Assembly: GCA_023362775.1 (NCBI GenBank)
Contig: JALMGJ010000015.1
Location: 8,071,001 to 8,135,000, forward strand
Length of the DNA stretch: 64,000 nt
Origin: Charina bottae
Lineage: Eukaryota > Chordata > Lepidosauria > Squamata > Charinaidae
Direction of reading: 5' to 3'
Positions 21,395 through 30,689 of this stretch are shown piece by piece; the stretch's first letter is position 1, and each line of letters opens with the position of its first letter. Under the pieces are notes generated by a model. That model was given only the letters and a program-made list of their open reading frames with translations, had not been told where the DNA came from and did no database searches. The position numbers and the translations under genes are program-made.

Positions 21395-22889
21395 TAAACA
21401 GCAGTTTATCTGAGACCCCACCAACAATTACAAGAAAAAGGTAATAGACAGTTTGAAACAATTGGAACATGATGGCTCCATCGATAGGATTACCTACCTA
21501 TCTGTATCCTGGAGAAGCCATCCCCTGCATCTACGGACTTCCTAAGATCCACAAGGAAGGAACACCCCTCCTACCCATAGTCAGCAGCATTAATTCGGTA
21601 ACATACAACATTGCCAAACACCTCTCTACCATACTAGCACCTCTAGTTGGACACTCTGAACACCACATCCATAATTCGGAATAATTTGTTTCCAAAGCAA
21701 AGATCCTGAAACTGGATACAGATGAAACTATGGTCTCCTTCGATGTGTCCTCCCTTTTCACCAGCATCCCCACCACTCATGCTCTATCCGCTGTCAGGAA
21801 GAGACTAGAAGAGGACAGCACCCTTGAAAGGAGAAACCATCTCAACCCAAACCAGATCTGCCATCTTCTGGACCTGTGTCTTAACACCACTTATTTCACA
21901 TACAGAGGTGACTTTTACAGACAAAAACACGGCTGTGCCATGGGTTCTCCTGTGTCACCCATTGTGGCCAATTTATACATGGAAGAAGTGGAGAAGAAAG
22001 CACTCAACACATTCCAGGGAACGGTGCCCACCCACTGGTTTAGGTATGTGGATGACACCTGGGTCAAAATCAAGGCCCAGGAAGTACAGGCCTTCACGGA
22101 CCATATAAACACTATAGATGCCAACATTAGCTTCACCAGAGAAGACACCAAGGACAACAGACTGGCATTCCTAGACTGTGAAGTCCTCATTGGGACCGGT
22201 GGCAAGCTAGAAATAGGGATCTACATGAAACCCCCACACACAGATCAATATCTGATGTTTGACTCCCACCATCCACTGCAGCACAAACTAGGAGTCATCA
22301 GGACATTGTCACACAGAGCAGAAACCATCCCCACCTCCATGGATTCCAAAAAGAATGAAAATCAGCACCTGAGAACAGCTCTGAAGGCCTGTGGGTATCC
22401 AAATTGGGCCTTCACTAAATCTAAATCTACCAGACCTAAAACAGCGACAGATAGGGCTGAGACTCAGAGTAAACGGAAGAACCTGGTCATTCCTTACATG
22501 GCTGGCGTGTCTGAAAAGATAAAAAGGATATTTGGCAAACACCACATACCTGTATATTTCAAACCCACCAACACACTGAGACAGAGGCTTGTACACCCCA
22601 AAGATCAAACTCCAAAACACAAGGAAAGCAATGTAGTGTATGCAATCCAGTGCAGTGAGGAGTGCTCTGAACTCTACATTGGAGAAACCAAACAACCTTT
22701 GTACAGGAGGATGGCCCAACACAGGAGAAGTAACACCACAGGACCAGAGTCATCAGTTTATCTTCATCTAAAGGAAAAAGGACACTCATTTGAGGACATT
22801 AATGTTCACATTTTAGACAGAGAAGATAGGTGGTTTGAGAGAGGGGTCAAGGAATCCATTTATGCCAACTTGGAAAATCTTGGATGATA
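21395..22889 (+). pseudogene. Penelope-like element ORF: reverse transcriptase + GIY-YIG endonuclease
   Basis: The frame starts inside the RT at ~21395 (NNYKKKVIDSLKQLEHDGS) and shifts by one near 21490-21510. It continues YPGEAIPCIYGLPKIHKEG, meets an in-frame TAA at 21682-21684 (SE*FVSKAK), then runs open for 385 codons from 21730. Numbering from that ATG: motif A FDVSSLF at 4-10, GCAMGSPVSP at 68-77, YVDD at 106-109, FLDCEV at 147-152. The GIY-YIG domain has VVYAIQC at 302-308, LYIGE at 315-319, an Arg at 326, Glu at 375 and Asn at 380. It ends NLENLG, lacking the tail (PSLNRGGG...) present in the other family-1 copies: ~140 bp are deleted. In live elements this enzyme nicks DNA and reverse-transcribes PLE RNA. 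This copy is dead but recent. Confidence 0.93.
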
Positions 22890-23105
22890 AAGGGACTTGG
22901 AAATAACATCTCAAAATAACCATGACCTAGCCCCAGGTGCAAGGTCACACAGCCACCTAGAAACATATTTAAGGATTCCCTTACTAACTTTGCTCAGACT
23001 GAAGAAGCTCCTTGGATAATGGAGAAATCCTTGGAGAAAATAGAAATCCAGTTGACATGATTCAAGCTACAGACATGTAGTTGACCCTGTACTGAGAACT
23101 CTGTT
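22890..23105 (+). mobile_element. PLE family-1 3' end plus 30-bp shared flank
   Basis: The 3' UTR runs through CAGACTGAAGAAGCTCCTTGG to GATTCAAGCTACAGACA (23075), with a small local rearrangement (GGAGAAATCCTTGGAG in place of the usual GAAACGTTTCCACTG). The 30 bases after it (23076-23105) are identical to those following the PLE at 63558-63587, although the two neighbourhoods then diverge. Confidence 0.8.
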
Positions 23106-23715
23106 TATCATAGTTAAACTCTGTTTAACCCTTTATCATCTAAAGGAGGATCTTTAAGATCACCATGCTGCTGTTGAGCTTGCGAAATGGTCTTAATCTT
23201 CCTAGGCACAGAAGACAAAGCAGGAAGGAAAATAGGGGAAAGATTGTGCCTGAGGCCCCCACCTCTATTCAAGGAAGGATTTTCCAAGTTGGCATAAATG
23301 GATTCCTTGACCCCTCTCTCAAACCACTTATCTTCTCTGTCTAAAATGTGAACATTAATGTCCTCAAATGAGTGTCCTTTTTCCTTTAGATGAAGATAAA
23401 CTGCTGACTCTGGTCCTGTGGTGTTACTTCTCCTGTGTTGGGCCATCCTCCTGTACAAAGGTTGTTTGGTTTCTCCAATGTAGAGTTCAGAGCACTCCTC
23501 ACTGCACTGGATTGCATAAACTACATTGCTTTTCTTGTGTTTTAGAGTTTGATCTTTGGGGTGTACAAGCCTCTGTCTCAGTGTGTTGGTGGGTTTGAAA
23601 TATAATTAAGGATTCCCTTACTAACTTTGCTCAGACTGAAGAAGCTCCTTGGATAAGGAGTGAAACGTTTCCACTGAGAAAATAGAAATCCAGTTGACAT
23701 GATTCAAGCTACAGA
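23106..23715 (-). mobile_element. Inverted PLE derivative: inverted 3' end joined to GIY-YIG ORF
   Basis: Read on the minus strand it starts with the family-1 3' end in antisense (23715-23610) and crosses a junction at 23609-23601. It then enters the ORF at FKPTN and encodes GIY-YIG helix text (YRRMAQHRR, VKESIYANLEN) and the PSLNRGGGLRHNL tail. The plus-strand open frame over 23368-23598 is a shadow. The junction is base-for-base the one at ~62897-62901. Sense coding stops near 23114. It sits tail-to-tail with the PLE at 21395-23105. Confidence 0.88.
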
Positions 23716-23719
23716 CATA

Positions 23720-25448
23720 CAGTATCACCTATTTTAGCTTTTATATCAGAGGTGCATCACTTCTGGGGAGACTTCTTATTTGGGCCTTTGAGTATCATGG
23801 CAAAGTTCTACTTCTTAAGTGGGCGAGTCAGGACAAAGAAACAGACAGGTCAAAGACAAAAAAATAATCGGAATAAAAATAATTTAACTTAAATCCGTTA
23901 GAGATAGTTAGTGTGGTTACTTTGCCTACATTTAAGCATCCCACCTTTTGTTATGTTAAGAATTACGTATATTTGGTGACAATTTGATGGTGTTGGGGAA
24001 TCTCCAGAACCCACATCCAAGGCTTTCAGAGACCACAAGCATCCTTGCATTACAGATTGGACAACCCAGTTTTACATTCCAAATCCAGCTTTGAAAATCA
24101 CTGACCAGAACTTAGGGATGCAAAAGAAATCCATCACATATTTCTGAGGCCATGAAGTGTTGTAATCTGCCAGACTTGATTACAGCATGTTCAGGCACCG
24201 AGGAGCAGATCTGGCAAGTTTGTGTTATTCTCCAGTAAAATATTTGCATTGGAAAAGAATCCAAGAAGGTAGCAGTTGAACCAGTAGATGAGGGTATTCG
24301 TTTGGATTTATGTCCTGCCCACATCATTTGTTCAGCCCCACTTCCTCCTTTGAATAACACCAAAGGGATGTTTCTAACTTTGGGTGCTTCCTTTATTATC
24401 TGAGTGGGTTCCACATTTATGCACACTGCTTCAGAGGGAGCACATCTTTTCCCACGCTCTGTGATTGACAGTTAAATCACATGCAGATCAGAATATAATA
24501 TATTTCTCTAATGATGCAATAGGTATTTGAATAATACCATTAAGGATGACATTGCAGGGTGGAGGAATGAAGGATGCCTTCATCAGAACAGTAAATAGCT
24601 AAATTGAATTCAGATGGTTCAATCAATTTAAATGCAAATTTTACATATCCACCACAAGGTTTTAAAATACCAACATTAGAGACCATTAGATGGCCTCCAG
24701 ATAAACTTCTCATGGAGAAAGTAGAACTGCACCTACTAATACTACTGTAATATTTCAGATTTGTACAAGGGTGAGTTCCCACGAATAAATATTTCTCCAT
24801 TATTAAAAAAAAAAAAGACCACCTGCACATAGAAAAGCTAAACATGTCAGGAAGGGGACCAGTACAGAAAGTTTCCCCTTATCTGGTATATCAAGAAGAA
24901 ATGTAGTCCTTGGTATTATTATTTGCAAAAGAAAAATAGTTAATCATGACAATTCCAACTGTAGCCTCTGAAGTAGTATAAAGGTTTGCCATTTAGGAAT
25001 TGATTTCTCTGGTCCCTGCCAGGTTTACATGACCCTAGTAGTGAATCTGTAAGTCCAATTTTCACATCAATCCTTCACCTGAATGCGCGCACACACACAC
25101 ACACATACACACATGTGCACAAAGAATTTGTATCTACTTCAGTACAAAATGCATGATTTGAACGTATTTTCTCACAAAAAGGGTGTGTGTGTGTGTGTAT
25201 AATTTAAGTTTTAAATGCTCTAAGAAATAAACTATTGTAGGCATGTGGTGGTGTTCTTGAGCTAAGAACTTGGCCCCCAAATTCAGAGATCTGAACATCT
25301 GAAGGATTTCTGCTATCCATGTATTGGCCCAGGAACTATGAAGAGATCCGTTCAGAAGAAAAAGTAATCTCATTAGTTAACACCAAAGGAAAAAAAATGA
25401 AACCAGCATTTGACACTCTGGTGATCTCCAGAAGAATCACACCTTATT
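23720..25448. other. No gene; (CA)n at 25090-25112 and (GT)n at 25181-25199
   Basis: Unique-looking sequence. Two short dinucleotide runs are the only repeats I can name. Confidence 0.45.
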
Positions 25449-25461
25449 ATTTATCATATTC

Positions 25462-25624
25462 AATCAAAGAGAATATTTGTAGCTCAGGGTTGAACTGTTT
25501 AGTCCTTGGTGCTCTCTGAGCCTTGTTGTTTTCTTGCAGATGTTTCATTGCCAGACTAGGCAACATCTTCAGTGCGAAAAGGGAGTGGGACTTGCTCTCT
25601 GTTTATATGCCATATGATAAAGTA
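25462..25624 (-). mobile_element. 5'-truncated Penelope-like element (family 2) with 13-bp TSD
   Basis: On the minus strand it holds AGATGTTGCCTAGTCTGGCA, then ATGAAACATCTGCAAG, and ends in CAACCCTGAGCTACAAATAT, the family-2 3' end. ATTTATCATATTC flanks it exactly at 25449-25461 and 25625-25637. No coding sequence remains. Confidence 0.85.
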
Positions 25625-25639
25625 ATTTATCATATTCTT

Positions 25640-25995
25640 CCAGAAGGGTTTGCTCTTATTTATCATCAATCATGATTTTGAAATTTCATAAAGCCTTCAC
25701 TTTGCCAGACTGGATGCATTGCCCTCAGTGGTCTTTTTTTAAGGGCAGTCCCATGTCTCTCCGGTTATGTCCATGTGGTGATGTCTCAACAGAAACGCTA
25801 AGCCATATGCTATTATGCTGCTCCCTCTAGAACAGTGTTTCTCAAACTTGGCAACTTTAAGACATGTGGTGAAGTCCACATGTCTTAAAGTTGTCAAGTT
25901 TGAGAAACACTGCTCTATAAGGACCCTAGACAGATCTTCATTTATCCGATCTTGAAGAAATTTCTGGGCAGGGTATATTTACTGCATCTGGCCTT
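25640..25995 (+). pseudogene. LINE C-terminal remnant (zinc-knuckle type tail), interrupted by MITE
   Basis: Around the MITE the frame reads LRLCPCGDVSTETLSHMLL CCSLYKDPR, a Cys/His-rich tail (CPCG...E..SH.LL.C) common at the C-terminus of I/R1/Vingi-like non-LTR elements in vertebrates. Clade assignment is tentative. The 35.4-35.8 kb remnant may be the same family. Confidence 0.4.
25833..25912. mobile_element. 80-bp hairpin hAT MITE with near-perfect 8-bp TSD
   Basis: CAGTGTTTCTCAAACTTG at the left is mirrored by CAAGTTTGAGAAACACTG at the right. The two arms pair over almost their whole length around a GTGAAGT loop. The flanks are CTCTAGAA (25825-25832) and CTCTATAA (25913-25920), differing at one base. 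The insertion falls inside the LINE tail reading CSLY. A larger relative's half is seen at 27385-27470. Confidence 0.85.
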
Positions 25996-26127
25996 TTTTT
26001 TTTAATCTGTTCAATTGTGTCTGATTCTCGGAGACTGCCTGGACAAGTCCCTGCAGTTTATTTGGCAAGGTTTTTCAGAAGTGGTTTGCCCTTGCCTCCT
26101 TCCTAAGGCTGAGAGAGAGTGACTGGC

Positions 26128-27747
26128 TAGGGTGACCATACATCCCGTTTTGAACGGGACAGCCCCGTTTTTTAAACATTTTTGAACCGTCCCGTCTTTT
26201 TGATATAAATCTCAATTTTGTCCCGTATTTGGAGGCAGCCCGGAAAAGGTGGGCTCTCTGCTTTTCTTATGCCATCCTTAACTGTCTTTTCTCCCTTCCC
26301 CTCATGGGGCGCAAATGGATCAGCCCGCTTGGCTATAAAAGCGTTGTGCAGCACATGCTTTCCTTCCATAGAGGGGAGCGTTTGAGAGCGGAGTGCATGG
26401 GAATAAAATTAGTGCGCTTACTTTTCTGGGGGACGGCGTGTTCATGAAGGGGTGAACGAGCAAGATAAGCAGAAAAGTACCTTAGTCATTGTAAAATAAT
26501 AAGGAACAAGAGAAGCGCTCCACTTTCTCTTCCCCTTCCCCCTTTTTTCAGAGGAGCTAGCGCTGTGAAAAGCAGGGAGGCAAAGAATGCTGGACTGGTT
26601 TTTCCCTTCCACCGACAGGGATGGAAGTCGCAGCTGAAGCCGGCCAAACGCCTTGCCTCTATAATCACAGCGCCCAGGCTTCCAACCCCAACACAGCTCT
26701 AGATTTGTCTGCGATCAGGTTTTCTCCCAGACTGGGAGAGCAACCAGTTTGAGTTACAGGAAAGGGGGGTTGCTGTGCGTGCCTTCTTGTCGCTTAAAAA
26801 AGTGCCTCTCCTCCCTTTCTTTTTTGAAGAGCTGGTCAAACTTACCCCCCACCCCCGCGTCCCAGCCCGGCCGCCCTTTTGTACCGAGCGCTCCTCTGGG
26901 AAGGGATGGTTTATTTTGCTCAATCTGCCCCTGCAACGCGGTGTCTTCCTCCTGAGCAAGCAGCATGAGCATGGCAAATGAAACATACCTCTTAATCATG
27001 TAAGACATAAAGCTGGGACTTAAAAATGCAAATGTCGTCTTTATTGTGCTGGAGATCGGTAAGTAGGGTCCCTTAGAACCGTTGCATCCATTGTTTTCCT
27101 CCCTCAATCTCTCCTCTCCTCTCCACCCCTCCCTCCTATCTCTCCTTCTCCCCCTTCTCGCTCAGCAGCTACGTGTGTGTTGGAGTTTGGGACACATGGT
27201 CACTTTTCAGGAAAGGGTTGGCAGTTCCATTGGTGGTGTGCTCCACCCCTTTTTTTTTTTTAAAAAAAATCCTATTCTTAAATAGACCCCGTCCCCATTC
27301 TTGTAGGGAACTTGTGATGCGGGAAAGGGATGGCGAGGGAACCCTGGCGCGTGTGAGCGAAAGAGGGAGCTTTCCCGTCCTTGTTGGCTGGGGAATTCCC
27401 ATGCTGGCTGGGGAATTCTGGGAGTTGAAGTCCACCCATCTTAGAGTTGCCAAGGTTGAGAAATGCTGGTCTGGAGACCCTTGGAGAAAGCGAAGTCCCA
27501 GCTACCCAGCATGGAATGATCCTTCAAAGGCTAGGAGACACAGCACTCTCTGGTCAAGCCTAGATCCTGGCGACTCCAAGGGCACATCCATGTTCAGGGG
27601 TGCCTGCAGGGTGTGGTCAAAAAGTCAAAATGGTGGCCACAAGGGGACGATGGAAGTTCTGCCCATTTTTATTACATAAGTTTAACCCCGTCCCGTTTTG
27701 CCATCCCAATGTCCCGTTTTTGTCTCAAGGAAATATGGTCAGCCTAG
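26128..27747. mobile_element. 1.6-kb hAT-type non-autonomous element
   Basis: Ends TAGGGTGACCATA and, inverted, TAGGCTGACCATA match the element at 17190-17952. The sub-terminal CCCGTTTT/AACGGGAC words are also shared. TGACTGGC is duplicated at 26120-26127 and 27748-27755. The interior is GC-richer than its surroundings and carries a fragment of the CAGTG-type MITE (27385-27470). A 168-codon open frame at 27173-27679 shows no transposase (DDE/hATC) motif, so I treat it as chance. Confidence 0.85.
27385..27470. repeat. Fragment of CAGTG-type hAT MITE
   Basis: CTGGGGAATTCTGGGAGTTG, then AAGTCCACCCATCTTAGAGT, ending GGTTGAGAAATGCTG, is the right half of the widespread hairpin MITE whose terminal 40 bp also make up 25833-25912. 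The left terminus is missing. Confidence 0.6.
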
Positions 27748-27864
27748 TGACTGGCCCAAGGTCACCAGGCTGGCTTTGTGCCTAAGGCGGGACTAGATCT
27801 CACAGTCTCCCGGTTTCTAGCCTGATGCTGTAACCACTACACCAGACTGGCTCTCTGGCCTTAG

Positions 27865-29325
27865 GGCTATAATAAGCTGATCTCATGGGTATCTGCAGGT
27901 GGGTGTTAAAATCTGGAAGATGGCAGGTGATGATTGAAGCCACACCTCTTTTGTATGCTTGTGTGATGTCCTTGTAAGGGACAGTGCTCCAGTGGACTCC
28001 ATATTGCAGATTTTAACCACCCCTGCAAATGCTGCTGATTGCTACAAGTTTCTGAGAATTATTTGCCAGCATGGCTTTTGGCTAGTCTTTCTGAGTGTTG
28101 CCATCTCATCACATCTGGAGGATGCAGAGTTGATGCAGGCTGAACTAGACCGTTGCCTTCTATTTATGTCATGATCTCTTCTGTGTTTGATTAAACAGAG
28201 AAAGTTTGGTCAATGTCTATGCTGGCTTTAAGGCTGTGAGAAACACCTGGCTTGTTAACCAAGTAGCACCTGCACAAAATTATATCTGCTCTTCAAGTTG
28301 TTTTGAAAACTTTGTTAATTAACAAGAGGCAATCTAATCAGAGAAAAGTGTAAAGAAGGTGACACATTTAGAATATTACAGAAACAAACTGCTTTAGCAA
28401 TTACTTGCAATTATTTATTTAAAAGCCTGATTCCCCCCCCCCCCCCCCATTTCTTGGATTTCACCTTAAAAAATTGACAACAACAAAGAGTAAATTTCAT
28501 AATCAAAGTTGACATTCTTGTCACCAAGCAATTTTGGGGGGAGGGGGTTCCAGTTATACATTTCACCAAATAGCATCTTCTTCAAAGTTCTATCAGAGTG
28601 TTACATGGAGATGAGACTCATCTTTCTTTCTAATACATAACTTCATTTTCCAGTTGATAATCCTTTCAATTGCTGCTTTGTTTCCTGGGAATAGCCAGTA
28701 AAGCATTGCCAACAGATCCTTGAAAATTCAGTACGAATGAAACATTTCATAAGATTATTCCCCACATCATATGACCATAAGAATAGTCCTGATGGTTTAG
28801 CCTAATGGTCCATGTAGCCTAGTGCTGTTTCCCAAAGTGGAGAATTAAATGCCTTTGAGAAGCTTTAACCATTAATGTAATTTTTTTCCTTAAAGTTTTG
28901 GGATCTTTCCTTTTGTATTGTAGTCAATGGCTGTACTTTGAAATGTGTGCCTGGCCTAGTGTGCTAAATGACAGCTTGGAAAAGGACTTACAGTGTATAA
29001 TGGTCAGCAAAGAGCATATGGCTGTGAAAGGGAGAATGAGACTTTCGGGTTCAGAGAGATGAAAAGAATTAGGCTGAGTTTTCATAATACACTATGCAGA
29101 ATTTGCTGAATTTTCTAGCTTCATGCAACGGAAATTAACCATAAATCAACTACAGTGGTTCGGTGTGCATAACACACTGACCTCCAAATTACCCAACCAC
29201 AGTTAGCAGCTGTGCCTTTTCCTAAGATGCAACTTAACAATGTGCAGCCAAACCCTGTGCCCTTTTACTTAGAAATAAGTAGTGAATTGGTTACATCTTG
29301 TACAGGTCACCTTGTATCCTTAATG
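27865..29325. other. Mostly featureless; poly-C run at 28433-28448; old CR1-like scrap near 28765-28850
   Basis: The phrase CCTGATGGTTTAGCCTAATG GTCCATGTAGCC resembles a common decayed reptile LINE/SINE 3' region in antisense. Nothing else is recognisable. The C16 run is a homopolymer. Confidence 0.35.
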
Positions 29326-29337
29326 TATTGTAAGGAG

Positions 29338-29673
29338 GTAAAAGGTAAAGGTTCCCCCCACACATTTGTGCAGTCGTGTCCGACTCTAGGGGTCGGTGCT
29401 CATCTCCATTCGTTAGCCGAAGAGCCAGCATTGTCTGAAGATGTTTCCACAGTCATGTGGCCGGCATGACGCATGCGGAACGCTGATACCTACTCACCGA
29501 AGTGGTACCTATTCATCTACTTGCATTTGCATGCTTTTGAATTGCTAGGTTGGCAAGAGCTATGGCTAGTGCGGGAGCTCACTCCGTCACACGGGGCTAG
29601 GGATTCAAACCTTCGAACTTGCGACCTTCCGATCGACAAGCCTGGCGTCTTACCCGCTGAGCCACCACACCCC
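29338..29673 (-). repeat. Sauria-type SINE, full length, 12-bp TSD
   Basis: On the minus strand it begins AGGGGTGTGGTGGCTCAGCG with the A-box area, and the B-box-like phrase GGTTTGAATCCC follows. It ends GACTGCACAAATGTG...GGAACCTTTACCTTTTACC, the Bov-B-type tail. TATTGTAAGGAG flanks it exactly at 29326-29337 and 29674-29685, so both ends are fixed. Transcription by RNA polymerase III from the internal boxes is known for such SINEs. This copy's boxes are slightly altered. Confidence 0.92.
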
Positions 29674-29689
29674 TATTGTAAGGAGACTG

Positions 29690-30215
29690 GGTAATTAAAA
29701 TGGTTTTACCAAAATATCCACTTCTGTAAATGACTGAAATTCATTGCTCACATTGTGGTCAAGGTTTCTTTGCAACAATGTTTGACAATTACTGGAATTC
29801 CAGAACCTATCTTCTTATTTTTCTAAAATAACCATCATATGAAAAGACTTCATTTTAAAGTTTTTAAAAATTACACTTTAAGCAAGGAAAGAGGGGGATG
29901 CAATATCCAAGCCTTTGTAATAAGAGAGTGAAGTTAGTTTGAATGCAGTGCAAGAGGAAAAGACCATTTATTTTCATCTTACTATGGGTGAAATAAAAAT
30001 AAAAACAAAATGAAACACCATCCATTATACATTTTGACTTAATACTGGTATATTCATGAGAAGTTTGAATATTCATAGGATGATATCACTCTGAACCTAT
30101 GTGCTGAAAATGTTGATCATGCACCATATTGTATTATTTTAATTAACAGACATATTATTTCATACTATTTGCCCTTAGGGATGATGGATGGTCATGAGAA
30201 AGGGCAGTTGTGGCT
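29690..30215. other. No feature recognised
   Basis: AT-rich unique-looking sequence. Confidence 0.45.
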
Positions 30216-30221
30216 CTGATG

Positions 30222-30682
30222 GTGTAATGGTGTGTGGGAATGACCCTGGGAGACAGGAGGAAGAGCTGCAGACTAGACAACGGTCAGAAAAATGGCAGCT
30301 GAGTCCGCAGAATGACTGTGGATGTGGCAACCATCTCAGAAGGGATCCTCCCTAGTTTCTTGGACTGTAAAGGTGAGGGGGAGAGTACTTTCAGATTTTC
30401 AAGATTGATGTAAGCCTTGTGAGGTAGTCCAGACAAGAAGCACACCCAGGAGTACTAGCTGTATCCTTATTGTAAGGTTACATTAACAGAATCTTGCAAG
30501 TCTGAAAGTACATCTCTCTCCCTTCACCTTTACAGCCCAAGAAACTAGGGAGGGTCCCTTCTGAGACATTTGCCATGCCCCCATTCCTTCTGCAGACTAA
30601 GCTGCCTCTTATCCAACTGTTCCTCTGGCTGCAGCTCTTCCCCCTGTCTCCCAAGGTCATTCCCGCATACTGTACCATTACA
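30222..30682. mobile_element. Foldback (long inverted repeat) element, ~461 bp
   Basis: The left arm (GTAATGGTGTGTGGGAATGA, CCTGGGAGACAGG, GAAGAGCTGCAG ...) is mirrored at the right end (CTGCAGCTCTTCC, CCTGTCTCCCAAGGTCATTC, TACCATTAC). The arms are ~200 bp and imperfect around a spacer containing TTGTAAGGTTACATTAACAG. Partial copies lie at 36662-36912 and 50425-50687. No transposase is encoded. I could not fix a target-site duplication, so the superfamily is open. Confidence 0.75.
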
Positions 30683-30689
30683 AACCCAA

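Larger units (their letters stand above)
26000..27861 (-). repeat. tRNA-derived SINE (second family) split by a hAT element
   Basis: The 3' part (26005-26127) and 5' part (27748-27861) together rebuild the SINE seen at 6932-7177 and 39068-39285. On the minus strand the head starts GAGCCAGTCTGGTGTAGTGG and the Bov-B-like tail ends ATCAGACACAATTGAACAG. The hAT insertion at 26128-27747 separates the halves and duplicates TGACTGGC. Confidence 0.85.

Noticed and set aside
23368..23598. 76-codon open frame, repeated antisense to the PLE at 22559-22789 and 62906-63142
   Set aside because: It is the antisense shadow of the GIY-YIG coding region; its recurrence only reflects the repeated PLE.
27173..27679. 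168-codon open frame inside the large hAT-type element, considered as a transposase
   Set aside because: No hAT or DDE catalytic motif, low-complexity start, and it overlaps a MITE fragment.
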